Shown: piece by piece, positions 9,985-21,389 of the stretch
Layout: each line of letters begins with the position of its first letter
How positions within the stretch are numbered: position 1 is the stretch's first letter
Source: Ichthyophis bannanicus
Lineage: Eukaryota; Chordata; Amphibia; Gymnophiona; Ichthyophiidae
Direction: 5' to 3'
Length of the DNA stretch: 64,000 bases
Assembly (NCBI GenBank): GCA_033557465.1
Contig: CM066032.1
Span: 445,902,270-445,966,269, forward strand
Notes under the pieces: generated by a model
Told to the model about the DNA's origin: nothing
The model's input: the letters and a program-made list of their open reading frames with translations, nothing else
Database searches by the model: none
Position numbers and translations under genes: made by a program

Positions 9985-10440
9985 AACTGTTAGCAGATCT
10001 GCTAACAGCACTAATCATGGCGACTGGGATATTCAGCTGCATTGCCATGGTTGGTGCCGCTGATTACCCCCGGGTGGCACAGCTAAACATGCTGCTCCTA
10101 ACTGGCTAGGACTGGGGTGTTCCGTGGGCAGAGCGGAGCAGAAGCAGCACCCAGGGATAAATGGGCTGCGCTGATCACTGCCCAGTTCTCCTTAAGTGGC
10201 AAATGTTAGCCACCTTCAAGGCCTAACCTTCATCACAGAAGCTAACTGGGCAGTGGCTGAATATCGCTGTTGCCTGGTTAGCTTTGCTGCTGTCCGACCA
10301 ACCCGGATATTTAATGCCAGTGGCCAGATATGGCCCCAGCATTAAATATCTGGGTTTAACGTTCAGCGGCAACAGCTAGCTGCTTTCTATTGGCTAGTCA
10401 TTGCCAGTGAACATCCTTCTACTGCTAGTTTAATGTAACA
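9985..10440. repeat. Unclassified interspersed repeat with ATTCAGC phrases, second copy
   Basis: Phrases such as GGGATATTCAGCTGCATTGC, CTAACTGGGCAGTGGCTGAA and TTTAACGTTCAGCGGCAACA recall 7195-7510 and 25540-26050. An inner inverted pair around 10300-10360 (GGATATTTAATGCC...GGCCCCAGCATTAAATATC) forms a hairpin. No coding content is seen. Confidence 0.5.
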
Positions 10441-12373
10441 TTTAGTTTTGCAAAATGGTGACTTAAGGACTGAATTATTACTAGTTCTAGCTTTTGGTGG
10501 CTCAGGTAATGTCCTCGTTTTTGCCATGGTACCAACAGTATTCCCCTTACAATTTTATCATCCATGAAAATCTTTGCACAACAGAAATTAGAGCATAAAG
10601 GCCTATTAACTTTGACAATTCACCTTGCTTTGAAAGCTGTCTCATACTGGACTGCCTGGAGGGTTTAAAGTGGACCCTGAACCAGAATCAAAGCTCTCTG
10701 CTCTTTTCAAAACGACAGCACAAATGTTTCAAATGTTTCACAGAGAGGCAGAGGAATCATGAGCTCCCCCAAACATCAACATATGGATTTACTACAGTAT
10801 TAAAGAGTCAAGAAAAGAAGACAGGTTGTTAGCAGACTAAAGCAAGTACCAACCGGTTGATAATCTCTATTGCAGCTGTTAATTTTTGACTGGAGGCAAA
10901 ACCTGTCTACTGCACAACTGTGGCTGAATGATCCATCTAACCCTTAGTGTGAAACACCAACTGAGAATCTGATAGACGATTTATGTAGGCGGTAGATCCT
11001 AAAAAAGCATACTCCAGATGCAGTTTCTCAGGAGTGTTTGCTTTTCTGAACATAGCTCCAAAAAAGCTCCATCTCCCAGCCTTCTCAGCAAGCACTTTTG
11101 TCTACCGAGCCTTAAATAACGGACTGCAATAATTCAGTTTTCAGCTGTGCTGACAGTTTTACTAAACCCTCAGTGCGAGATACTACACATAACCCCTAGC
11201 GAGAAGGGAGTCACCCACAGACTGGAGTAAAGTAAAATCCCAGAATCCCTGGCCTTCACTTATCTTCCAAGAGTAGCTTTGAAGTCAACTTGAGAACATG
11301 ACAGAAATGAATTACGCAAACCTTTTCCCCCCTCTACCTCCTCCTTCTCCCCATGGTTTACTGGTAGCACGGCTAATGTTAAACTGTATTGTTACTGATG
11401 TTTAGGCTTTAAATCCCAGCCCCCGTGTTCCTGTGGAGACAGCACTTAATGTACATCAGTGCCTTATGCCTCTGCCCAGAGAGGCAAACCTGATGTGAAT
11501 CCAAAGTTCTCTTTTTCTTGCCTCAGCGTCATACTTTGAGTCACTAAAGAAGTAATGCCTAAAGGTTCACACCTGTGATCCAAAGTTTCATTATTTCAAC
11601 AGAAAATGCTCACAGGAGTGCTTCAGATGCAGCTCTACAGCTTTGCAATGAACTTAATCATAAGGGGAAAAAGCTTTCTATGAATTGTAGGGCCAACACT
11701 TCTGTTCCTTAAACACAGAGAAAGCTACATATAAAACTTTTTAGAGGCCATTTATATTGAGTCCTCACAAAGATTTTCCCTCTCCATACGTCAACATACG
11801 GTAAGTATAGAGCTGTCAAGTGATGTTGTTTCTGGAAGAAGACTCTAGGCTAGTCTTAGCTTTTAGGACATCACCTCCACGCATGTTGGAAAAAGTAAGG
11901 CTACAAACACAATATAACTCTGCTGCAAGTCTAAAATCAGAACTAGCATGAGAAAGCCCTCCAGAAACTGAGTCACTTCATAGATCTGTAAGCTGCAGAT
12001 GGGTTTTCCTCCTGCAGTATCAGAAGTGAGGTGATAAAATGAGCAACCATATTAGCAGATGCTAAGAAACTGGTTCTGGGGCTATGAAAAGTACATCTTT
12101 TTGTTTGGTTTGGTACCCTCAGTGTGAAACATGAGTAGCACATATTAAAAATTGAAACGGAATAGAGCAAATGTTTTCTGATTTAAAACAAGAGAAAATA
12201 AAACCAAATCCTAGGATACTGAGGTTTCAAAATTTTAAAAAAGCTAATTTTTTGTTAACATGCCAACTCTATGGTGTAGGTTGATAAGCTGCAGGCTTTC
12301 GCAGTTAGTTCACAGGGAACTGCACTGCCCACAGATTTTCACAGATCTGGAGATAAGAGAACCAGGATTATAT
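10441..12373. other. About 1.9 kb with no recognised gene or repeat
   Basis: AT-rich, single-copy-looking sequence. The small minus-strand frame at 11973-12170 is probably random. No splice-flanked exon with convincing protein similarity was seen. It could be intron or intergenic host DNA. Confidence 0.45.
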
Positions 12374-12417
12374 GGTGAATTTAGGCCTTACCTGCTAATT
12401 GTCTTTCCTTGAGTATC

Positions 12418-12527
12418 TCCAGTCCAGTCCCAATACGGATGGGTAGTCACGCCTGTCCAGCAGCTTGGAGACTGAGCATGTCAGAGTTCTGACCTCTGCA
12501 CACTTGGGTAGCCAGAAGCTCCTCCCA
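12418..12527. repeat. Left inverted terminal repeat of DIRS-B
   Basis: Begins TCCAGTCCAGTCCCAATACG and includes GGGTAGTCACGCCTGTCC, GTCAGAGTTCTGACCTCTGC and AGAAGCTCCTCCCA. It pairs with 17351-17448. This arm has about a dozen extra bases (near AGCAGCTTGGAG) that the right arm lacks. Confidence 0.88.
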
Positions 12528-12929
12528 TTTCCCAGTATCCTACTGACCAAGCAGAGTTAGAAAAAGACTTATGCATCCTGCAACACCAGGCTGATAAATA
12601 AGAACAGAAAAACACTCTGAGAGAACTAAACCCTGTGAATCCCTTTAAAAAGAATGCCAAGGAGGGAGAAAAAATAACCCTGTGAGGAATAGAGTAGGCA
12701 CCAGAGTGAGCCAGAGTGCCCAGGACCCGAATTACCTTCTGAACGGGAACATCCCTGGGACACCCAAATTCCACCACCTCTTTTTTTTTTTTTTATGGAC
12801 TAGAATTACATACCTCCGTCCTCTTTTGATCGATCCGCAAGGTCTTATCGACATACTTTTCTGAGGTCCGGGATCGAAATGTGAACTGATGACAAAAAAA
12901 ACAATCAGTTTGCAGTTAGTGGTGGATCA

Positions 12930-13030
12930 GGAACTGGACTGGAGATACTCAGGGAAAGACAATTAGCAGGTAAGGCCTAATTTCACCTTCCTTTTTGTAT
13001 CCTCCAGTCCAGTCCCAACACAGATGGGAT
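12930..13030. other. Internal complementary region of DIRS-B (circle-junction mirror)
   Basis: The first half (GAACTGGACTGGAGATACTC through GGTAAGGCCTAATTTCACC) is the reverse complement of the left outer end at 12374-12430. The second half (TTCCTTTTTGTATCCTCCAG and onward) is the reverse complement of the right outer end at about 17425-17463. Such a joined mirror is a defining trait of DIRS elements and is thought to template end completion through a circular intermediate. Confidence 0.88.
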
Positions 13031-13044
13031 GTGACACAGCAGTA

Positions 13045-13900
13045 CTAGCCCTGGAAGGGCCCAGTGAGCCCGGTCTGAATTACCGCCACTCCAATACTTG
13101 CATCCCTCATTGCTTGTACATCCAAACGATAGTGCTTTACAAAGTTATGTAGGGACACCCATGTACCGGTCCTGCAAATATCTGCTGGTGGAATAAGGCT
13201 CGACTCTGCCCAGGAAGCATCCTGTGCCCTTGTCGAGTGGGCATGCAGTCCCATTGGCATCGCCTTATGCTTAAACAGATAAGCAGAGATGATCATCTCT
13301 CTCACCCACCGGGAAATGGAAGCCTTGGGGGGCCTCCAAAACAGAACAAACAACCTATCGGACTTCCTGAACCTATCTGTGGTTTTCAAGTAATGTCTAA
13401 GGATGTGATGTACATTCAGGAGCCACAGAATACTGTGAGAGTAACCGGTTGAATTTCATGAAAAGCAGAAATCACTTTTGGCAGGAAGGACGGAACCAGA
13501 TGTACCACCACCTTTTCCTTAGAAATGGAAAGAAAGGGTTCTCGGCAAGATAAAGCTTGCAACTCTGAGATTCTCCTGGCTGAGCAAATGGCCACCAGGA
13601 AAACCATCTTTAAAGTCAAGTCCATCAGTGAACACTCGGCCAGCGGTTTGAAGAGTGCCATGGACAGAGCCAAAAGCACCAAATTAAGGTCCCATGCAGG
13701 AACTATGGATCGTAAAAGTTGTGTGCTGCTGACAAAGCCTGCAGATTGCCCTCCGCCCATCCCAGCAAAGGAGCAACCTCTCTTTCCAACTGGATGCTGC
13801 CCATGTCCCCTTGCTGTGGTGGCGTTGTTCGAGAATACTTGCACTGCCCTCCCTTGAAGGATATCTGTGAAACTTTGGAGGGCCAAGGACACCACACACA
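13045..13900 (-). pseudogene. DIRS-B tyrosine recombinase, frameshifted
   Basis: Two minus-strand frames together cover the recombinase. The upstream one (13901-13416) holds the arginine box (SARRISELQALSCREPF). The downstream one (13389-13045) holds the HSTR box and the KHYRLD tyrosine box. So the R, HxxR and Y residues are all still visible, but a shift between about 13416 and 13389 separates them. The family function would be site-specific integration of the circular cDNA. This copy cannot make a whole enzyme. Confidence 0.85.
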
Positions 13901-13903
13901 ACT

Positions 13904-15110
13904 CTAGTCTGTTTTATGACCCAAGCGTCTTCTTCCACAACAATCTGCCTTGTACCACCTGTGCCTGGCAGTGAGCCCCCCCAGTCTGTCAGGCTGGCAT
14001 TCGTCGTTGAGGCAATCCACTTCGATGTCTCCAATGGCATCCCCGCTAACAGGTTTGTCAAGCTCAGCCACCACCAAAGTGCTGTCGTGACATCCCTCAG
14101 GCAGGGCAGGTGCTTCTCCAATGGGTGACGTTGGGCTGACCATCTCTTCAGAAGGGGCCTCTGTAGGGGTCTCATATGAAGCTCGTGCTCAAGGCACCAG
14201 CTTGACTGTTGTTGCCATGGAGTCCAGAAGTCATAGGTAATGCCAGGCCATTGGAGCCGGTGTCTGTAAGAAAAGCCTGATCTGCAAATGCAGTTTGAAC
14301 ATCTGTGTCAAGGGTAAGAAGACCTTGCCCTCGTGTGAGTTTCCAGGTAAATCAACTCCTGCGCCGGTTTCGTGTTGTTCTTGGCTGCGTTGATCACCCA
14401 GTCTAAGCTCTGAAGGAACTCGACCACCTGAGCAGTGACCCTCACACTTTCTTCCCTGAACTTTGCCTGTATCAACCAATTGATGAGGTATGGGTAAACC
14501 AGAAATCCTTTCTTTCACAGGGCCACCACTGCAACCACCATGACCTTGGTAAAGGTCCTGGGTACCTTTGCTAGGCCAAATGGCAATGCGGTGAATTGAA
14601 CGTGAGCCATGGGCACCTGGAATCTTAAGAACCGCTGATACTCCCTCGAATAGGAATATGTATGTAGGCTTCCATGAGATCCAGAGACATAAGATGGCTT
14701 CTGTGAGATCTGGAGATGTAAGGAATTCTTCTTCCCTGATGGCCACAATTACTGACCTCAGCGTTTCCATGAGAAAATGCGGAGCCCAATGACAACAATT
14801 CACTTGCTTGAGGTCCAGGATGGGCCGAAAGGAACCTTCCTTTTTGGGGACCATGAAGTATATGGAGTATTGACCGAATCCGAATTGGCTGCATGGTACC
14901 TCTGCCACCACCTACAACTGCAACCTTTGCAGGGTGTCACGCACTGCCTGGAACATGTGAGGTGCTCTGCAAGGGAAACACATGAAACTTTCCTGGAGGG
15001 GACGAGCAAACTCGAGGGCATAACCCTCCTTGATGACCTCCAGGACCCACTGGTTGGAAGTGACCTGGACCCAGATGGAATAAAATTTGCGCAGTCTTCC
15101 CCCTACAGGA
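13904..15110 (-). pseudogene. DIRS-B reverse transcriptase / RNase H, decayed
   Basis: The minus strand shows VPKKEGSFRPILDLKQVN, METLRSVIVAI and LTS.DLTEA motifs in one frame. The palm continues in shifted frames (PFGLAKVPRTFTKVM). At the active site (about 14490-14505) the usual YLDD appears as YLIN, so both catalytic aspartates are gone. RNase H-like text near 14030-13960 and RT text near 14840 are broken by several shifts and stops. Confidence 0.8.
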
Positions 15111-16557
15111 ACCAATTCTGCCTGGACCCGCCTTGCTTCATTGTGGCTTCTTGTTGGAGGTGGAAGTGGAAGGAAAAAAAACCCTCCCCACTCCTTGGAA
15201 ACCTCAAAAAGGCTGACTTCTTGTGAGAAACCTTCCCTTCTGGTAGGGAGCGAATCGAGTAGACTAGAAATGGTGGAAGTCCCATGCTTGTCCTCGGCCT
15301 TGCGCTGGTAATCGTCCCAGCTTCTGCTTGTCTTCCAGGAGTCTACCACCCTTGGATTCTCCCAAATCCTTAACCAACTTTTCAAGCGCCTCACCGAACA
15401 GGAGCTTCCCCTTGAATGGGAGTCTGCTCAAGTGTGATTTGGAGGACCCGTCTGCCGACCAATTCCATAGCCACAAGTATCTATATTCAGAGACCACCAC
15501 AGCTATGCTTCAGGCTTGGAACCTGATCAGGTCATAAAAGGCGCCAAGTAGGCCGCCCCCGAATCCAGCTCGGCGGCTTCCACGGGCACTGGTACTGGCT
15601 GCTCTGATTCCTCTTGGAAACCTTGTGCCCAATGCAGACAGCCCTGAGCCATGACCGCGCCACACAATGAGGCCTGCAGGAAGCCACGATAATATCGAAG
15701 GCCTGTTCAGCAAGGTTTCCAGCTTCCTGTCCTGAACATTCTTGAGGGCCTAACTGCCTTCCACTGGGATGGTGGTCTTCTTGTTCACTGCTGAAATGAC
15801 TGCATCCACCTTGGGGGAGCAAAACAGATCCTTTTCTTGATCGGGTAGAGGCACAACATGGTCCGTGCCTCTTGCAGCCCAGCCTGTTTGTTCCAGGTGG
15901 TCAGAAAATCACAGACAGTGTTTCCTGTGCATCAGGTCATCAAAGGATCTTCCAGACGTTCCTCCTCCGCCTGAGACCCTGAGGTCATATTGAGGGTCTT
16001 CAAAGAATTCGCTATCAGTGCTGGCAGCTCCTCTCTATGGAACACCTGCACATTGCAGGCCTCCTCTAGCTTGTCTGCCTGTAGGGCTTCCCTGTCAAGG
16101 CCAAGTCATCCCGGACTTCTGACCTGCACCTGGCTTTGGACAGGGGTCCTACCTGCACGCTTGCAGACTCCTCCACTTCAGTTGAGGGCCTCTTATGGGT
16201 TCCTCCTGCCAACAGGGCTCCTGAGACCTTCCATCTAATGCAATAGGCTTCATGCATAAGGAGGACGAACTCAGGGGAGAAAACCTCGGCAAAATCCTCT
16301 GATGGGACGTCCTTGGAGGTAGAAGCCCGAAGAGCTTGGGATTTCCTATCCCCCAGAGGAAGCCTAGCATGTTTGAATGGGGTTCTTGACCCCACCCCCC
16401 CCCGGACCTTGGCCCTGCCATACCTGGCTGGGGTTCTCCTGACTCCTCTGAGGCACCTGCCCTGTCCTGCAGATCATCCTCAAGAGATCATGTTTCCGTC
16501 TCACAGCCTCTGCAGAAACCCTCTTCTGACATGGCTCCCCTCCTGGTTTGGCGGGCA
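15100..16557 (-). pseudogene. DIRS-B Gag-like ORF1, decayed
   Basis: Minus-strand fragments match the DIRS-A Gag: the SSKSHLSRLPFKGKLLFGEA segment near 15440-15385, with GEALEKLVKDLGESKGGRLL beyond, an ADGSS segment upstream, and a segment near 16300-16250 corresponding to FSPEFVLLMHEA. The reading begins at MPAKPGGEPC (about 16557), equivalent to the zinc-finger start of DIRS-A Gag. Several shifts break it. Confidence 0.75.
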
Positions 16558-17350
16558 TTTTTTTTTTTTTAGAAAACATTTCCCAAAAGAGGCAACCCCA
16601 GGAGCTGAGGGAAAAATCAATCCCCACCTGTGCAGGACCTGGGGGGAATTGGCCTCCATATCGAGGGAGGAAGGAAGAAAAAGAAAATGGCTTCCTTCAA
16701 TTCTTCCTGCTCAAAAACACAAAAAAAAGATTCTTCAGCGCCCTGCTCAACAAAACAATAAAATGCGCTGATTTACCTCTTTAAACTAAGAAGAAGCCCC
16801 TGGAGGGAGAGAGGCTCTTGTTCTGTTTGTCGCTTAGCCCTCTGAATGCTTCAGTGGCTGCAGGAATCCCTGTAGTAATCAGCTGTTGGTTTTGCCTTGT
16901 GCGCCGCACGCTGCCTAGCCTAGCCTGCCCCAAGGCTTTGGCAGCCACGCTGCTGCTAAGTGAGCGAAAGAAAAATTCAACTGTTCAGTGAGTCACTGCC
17001 ACGCTCAGCCAGCAGTCAGCATCTGCAAAGACAGACTCAAAGGTCGTGAGAGGTATTGGGGATTGCGATTCCTCTCCAGACAGGAACCGGGTCTTGTGCT
17101 CTCGCGCTCCAACCAGAGGCCCCTCTCCTAGCTGATATAAAAAACCCCAAAAGGTCCTATAGCACCCAAAACTGTAAGGTCACCTGAGGAAGGGTCCCAC
17201 TTTAGGGCATCTTCCTTTCCCTTAGCACTGGTGCTGCCGATGCAAGAAGAAAAGGAAGAAACAAACAATAAAATCTATAGATCAGTCAAAACATTGTCCC
17301 CCCATGGGAATACACGTCTCTCCAGCTGCTTGAGACTGAATACAGGGGGC

Positions 17351-17448
17351 TGGGAGGAGCTTCCGGCTACCCAAGGGTGCAGAGGTCAGAACTCTGACAT
17401 GCTCAGTGGACAGGCGTGACTACCCATCTGTGTTGGGACTGGACTGGA
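17351..17448. repeat. Right inverted terminal repeat of DIRS-B
   Basis: The reverse complement of 12418-12527 apart from a small gap and a few substitutions. It ends in GGACTGGACTGGA before the unique tail to 17463. Confidence 0.88.
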
Positions 17449-17463
17449 GGATACGAAAAGGAA

Positions 17464-18480
17464 ACACAGTTTCATATTTAAACTTCAAAATTTCCCTAAA
17501 TCCTACCAAACTCAATCGTTTTCAGAATACACAAGACAAGGAGAGAATTAAATGTGCTTTATCAGTCTCAGGCCAGCCCATTTAAAAAGTCAAATTTAAA
17601 GAAGGTTCTAATATTCAAAGCGGCACAGGGGAAACTACACAAATTAACTTGTTTTTGCATTATAAATATGAGGAGAATCAACATGAAAGCTGACCCAGTT
17701 TGCGCCTCTCAGCGTGTTAGCAGTCAGCATAAGGAAAGCTTAGTCAAACTCAACTGAAAGTCAAACAAACAGGTAGCTGAAATAATTATTTGAGACTTCA
17801 TTCTTTAACATATCCATCATAAGAAGTACATGAAATTTAATTAACTCCCACATTTATGCACACTGTTTTCCATCACCTGCCATTCCTGTTCATAACAAGA
17901 GGTCTTGTAAAGGGCTTTTTCATTTAACTCTCTATGTTTGCCTGATAAAAAATCATCTCCCTAGGGCCAACTGGCTGGCTACGATAAAGATTTGTACCAT
18001 TTTCAACATGGCAGAAATCTGAATGTCCACTGCAATCTAATATCACGGTGCTCTGGATGAGGGAGAATGATGCAAACAAAAACGGGGAAAATAAAGGATT
18101 AGAAGTGGTACAGAGCTACCGCGCTTGCGAGGGATTTCTCCAGATAAGATTCAAGCCTCTGAATTTGATCTCACAATGGACTTTTCACCTGAAGTGTCCA
18201 GATGGCATACAATGAGCAGCAACTGTCTCTTTCGTTCCTTCATCTGGATAGTACATGAAGGCATTCACAAGTACTTGAGTCAGGCACGGAGCCAGGGGAC
18301 AGAACAAGCACATCTACAAATAATCTGTATTTAATGACATGTAAAGCAATGTTAAATCAAAGAAGCTTTTGTTCTATCTTCTAATTCACAAATGCTCTCC
18401 ATTTCTCCGAGGTTTCGCAGTTCAGAACAAGCTTACCAATTCGAGGACAATTTTCAACCGAGGTGCAAAGTCTGTGCGTA
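17464..18480. other. About 1 kb with no recognised gene
   Basis: AT-rich sequence that looks single-copy. Short frames at 17554-17757 and 18125-18334 lack family features. Confidence 0.45.
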
Positions 18481-18499
18481 TATGTGTATCTAGTTTTCA

Positions 18500-18680
18500 A
18501 GAAGAAGCTGCGCGTGTATTTCTTTAGTTCACATGTTTCCAGTAGTAGTTCAAGGTGAGTTACATTCAGATACAGTCGATATTTCCCTGTCCCCATTGTA
18601 TTTACAATGGCACTAGAAGGTTAGAGGAATTTGAACCCTGGCTTCCCAGACTAGTGTTTCCCTTTGACAACAGACCATGT
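18500..18680 (-). repeat. SINE/LINE-derived fragment, minus strand
   Basis: GTGAGTTACATTCAGATACA with ATTTCCCTGTCCCC is the reverse of the tail phrase seen on the plus strand at 25325-25395 (TGAATGTAACTCGCCTTGAA). Next to it, GAATTTGAACCCTGG carries a Pol III B-box-like word in reverse. The same tail text flanks DIRS-A at 37795-37818 and 43761-43770, so this is a dispersed family. Confidence 0.55.
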
Positions 18681-19364
18681 GTGCGTAAAGAAGACATATT
18701 TTTACTGCAAAACACAGATTGGAAAGTCCAAATTAAGCAAGTAGTTCAGCAAACTCAACATGAGTATGCCTCCTCTCAATCCAGCTAAGCAGATATATCG
18801 TATGCAACTTCATGCTTACGTTTAGCTGGACTGAATTTTCGGACAGCCAGTTTACCTGGATAAAAGATGTGAAGGTGCATTTTGAATGCTACATAGAGAC
18901 TGGACTGGAGACATTGTAGTTGCAACATACGTACATTCTTCCGGTAGGGTTTAAGAAAAGGCGCCGTTAAATGTGGTGACTCTTCTAAAACACTGAATAC
19001 AGAGGTGAAGGAATGCACATGTATGTGCTGATTCATGGAGTCCTGGAGCCATTCTGCAATTTATATGTGGAAAAAGCAACAGGGAAACATCGCCAACACA
19101 TGCATGTAAGTGCTACATTTCACAACTTTCAAATGTAAGTGCCATCAATTACACTGGCCATTTTGCAAGCCACTATGTATACAAGTCACTGTTATCTCTA
19201 TCTATTCTCATTTTGAAGGGGGAAATAAGGCAGGATTAAGGATCATAACCCCCTTCATCCTGCCAGTTAAGGGCTGGTTGAATCGAGCATAGTTTACAAA
19301 CAAACATGTCAGGGATCAAGTATAAATCCAGACAGGGACAATTTTGGTCATACACGTGTATTAA
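18681..19364. other. No gene recognised
   Basis: Unassigned AT-rich sequence. The minus-strand frame at 18785-19036 has no recognisable domain. Confidence 0.4.
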
Positions 19365-19387
19365 GAACATAAGATATGCCATATTAC

Positions 19388-19440
19388 TACTGCTACTACT
19401 ATTATTATTATCATTAATACATATTTATAAAGTGCTACTG
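19388..19440 (-). repeat. L2-type tail with TAG/ATA trinucleotide repeat
   Basis: ACTGCTACTACTATTATTAT leading into ATACATATTTATAAAGTGCT is the reverse of the L2 3' end (AGCACT.TATAAAT.ATTAATA plus TAG units). It sits inside the CR1 tail. Confidence 0.6.
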
Positions 19441-19593
19441 GGTCAAACCAATAAACCAATGGTCCATCAAGCCCAGTATCTCATTTCCAGCAGTGGACAA
19501 TCAAGGTCACAATTATCTGGCAGGATCCCAAAAGGTAGATAGATTCTACAGTGATTATACCAGAGATATGCAACGAGTTTCCCCCAGCCCGCT

Positions 19594-19821
19594 TTAATAA
19601 TGGCTTATGAACTTTTTTTTCAAACTTTTTTTAAACTCAGCTATACTAATAGTTTTTACTACATCCTCTGGCAACAAATTCCAGAACTTAATTACGTATT
19701 GCGTGAAAAAATATTTTCTACTAAATGTACCATTTTCTAGCTTCACTGCATGTTCCCTAGTGTTTACATTTTTTGAAGGAGTAAACAACCAATTCACGTT
19801 TACTTGTTCTACTCCACCCAT
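19594..19821 (-). pseudogene. CR1 ORF2 C-terminal end fragment
   Basis: A 75-codon minus-strand frame matches the last part of CR1 ORF2 ([40 protein letters not shown], then a KSLKKKFISHY-type end), equivalent to 59640-59876 of the long copy. The remainder of ORF2 is in other frames or missing. Confidence 0.8.
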
Positions 19822-20082
19822 CGTTTTTATAGCCCTCTATCATCTCTCCTCAGCAGTATCCTTCCATCCTCTATCATTTTGGTCACCCTTTTCTGTAGCT
19901 TTTCCAGTTCTGCAATATCTTTTTAGATGTGGCGACCAGAACTGCACAACTTTCAAGGAGTCATGATATGATGCTTTATTTATTCTCCATTTCTTTTTCT
20001 TAATTCCTAGCATTCCATTAGCTTTCTTGACTGCCATTGTACACTGAGTAGGGAATTTCAACCTATTAACCATGTAATGCAG

Positions 20083-20289
20083 TGTGTGCTGTTGAGTCAA
20101 TGCTGACTCCTGGTAACCCAGTAGCTCCTGGGTTTTCTTGGCATGGTGTGACTGGAAGTAGATTGCAAAGCCTGAGGCAATGGAGGGTAAAGTGACTTGC
20201 CCAAGGCCACAAGGAGTGCCAGTGGGATTTGAACCCTGGTATCTTGGTCATCAGGCCACTGCTCCAACCACTAGACTACTCCTCCACTA
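20083..20289 (-). mobile_element. tRNA-derived SINE, minus strand, inserted in CR1
   Basis: In reverse complement the 5' part reads GAGGAGTAGTCTAGTGGTTG followed by GAGCAG, with an A-box match (TAGTGGTTGGAG). The B box GGTTCAAATCCC lies opposite 20224-20235. Together they form an internal Pol III promoter with tRNA-like spacing. A core-like CTTGGGCAAGTCACTTTACC segment follows, as in many vertebrate tRNA-SINEs. The tail is not clearly preserved. CR1 sequence lies on both sides. A related SINE is at 50500-50786. Confidence 0.82.
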
Positions 20290-20357
20290 AATCCTCTTCC
20301 TGAGTGGGGGCTCCTAATGCGGAACCTTGCATTGTGTAACTATAGTTTGGGTTGTTT

Positions 20358-20925
20358 TTTTTTCCTGAGGGGGTCATTCTGATCTCTGTTTATGAGTCTG
20401 GACATCTGATCCGGATGTCCAGAACCACTAAATGGCTGGATCTCTCTTACGGCCACAAAGCTCCCCGCACATACAGGCCACGTGCAGGGAGCTCTGTTTG
20501 TGGGCAGGAGGGGGTAGGCCGTGGGAGAAGCGAGGGCAGGTGGTAGGTGGGGATGCGACTCCAGACATACAGGGCCAATTCAGAGGTTGGCCCTGTATGT
20601 CCGTGGTCGCACAGTTAGACAGGGGTTTTATTCCATCTTGGAGGTGGAATAAGTCCCCCTGGAAATCAGAGGACAGCGGTGAGATGCCATGGCACTGCGG
20701 CTCCATGAGGAAGCCTGACTGAGTTAGGTGGGCAAGTGGCCGGATGTTCAGGGTGCCTGAATTGGGGCACCTCCTGGACATCCAGCCACTGTGATGCGAT
20801 TATGCTCCTGTGGGGATATCCATCTCCCGTGGGAGCAGAATCGGGTGCATCCCCTGGCCATCCAGGTGTCTAGACGTCTGGACAGCCCCGGGACGCAGAA
20901 ACCTGAATGTGCCTCCACGTGCATA
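20358..20925. repeat. Unclassified hairpin-rich repeat R1, copy 1
   Basis: The left end resembles GGGGGTCATTCTGA. Inside are hairpins such as ACATACAGGGCCAA / TTGGCCCTGTATGT (20567-20601) and ACAAAGCTCCCCGCAC / GTGCAGGGAGCTCTGTTTGT (20457-20503), and a TATTCCATCTTGGAGGTGGA segment. Matching text occurs at 33298-33950 and 53505-54055. CR1 sequence resumes after it. It has no ORF of known type and is probably a non-autonomous DNA element. Confidence 0.6.
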
Positions 20926-21389
20926 ACTTTGTACTCATCCATATTAAATTTCATTTGCCATTTGGATGCCTAGTCTGCCAGTTTCTTAAAGTCCTCTTGT
21001 GGTTTAACAACTCTGAATAATTTTGTGTTGTCTACAAATATGATTACCTCACTCACTGTTCTCATTTCCCGATCATTTATAAATGATAAAAAGAAATGGG
21101 CCCAGGACTGATCCCTGGAGTACTCATTATTTACCACTGGCCATTGATAAAATTGGCCATTTAGCTCTACTCTCTGTTTTCTATCTTTTAAACTGTTTCC
21201 AATCCACAATAGGGACATTATCTCCTATCCCATGACTCTTAATTTCCTCAAGTCTTTTTTCTTTTCAGATTATCGCCAGTGATCAGTTTTGAAAACTACT
21301 TGACTATCATCCCAAGTGATACTTAATCCTGTGCAGAATGTGACTTACCAAGGGGAATGGGGGGGGGGGAGAATAGGAGGCATACAAGA

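Larger units (their letters stand above)
12374..17463 (-). mobile_element. DIRS-type retrotransposon, family B, decayed but structurally complete
   Basis: The element reads on the minus strand: Gag (about 16560-15100), RT/RNase H (about 15110-13900) and tyrosine recombinase (about 13900-13045). It has inverted terminal repeats (12418-12527 and 17351-17448) and an internal complementary region (12930-13030) that carries the reverse complements of both outer ends joined together. All frames contain stops or shifts. Its terminal repeats differ from family A at 37.8-43.8 kb, so it is a separate lineage. Length is about 5.1 kb. Confidence 0.9.
19365..21250 (-). mobile_element. CR1 LINE fragment, minus strand, broken by insertions
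   Basis: The minus strand carries a CR1 3' half. The tail (reverse of TATGGCATATCTTATGTTCT) lies at 19365-19385, the C-terminal domain at 19594-19960, and the region upstream at 19960-20080, 20290-20357 and 20925-21240 (ending in the KDRKQRVELNGQF area). It is interrupted by an L2-type tail with a trinucleotide repeat (19388-19440), a tRNA-derived SINE (20083-20289) and an unclassified element (20358-20925). Stops throughout show it is old. Confidence 0.85.

Noticed and set aside
13525..13857. 110-codon plus-strand frame
   Set aside because: Shadow of the DIRS-B recombinase, which is on the minus strand.
20224..20235. B box as a sign of a true tRNA gene
   Set aside because: The surrounding sequence does not fold into a complete cloverleaf with an acceptor stem and continues into a SINE core.
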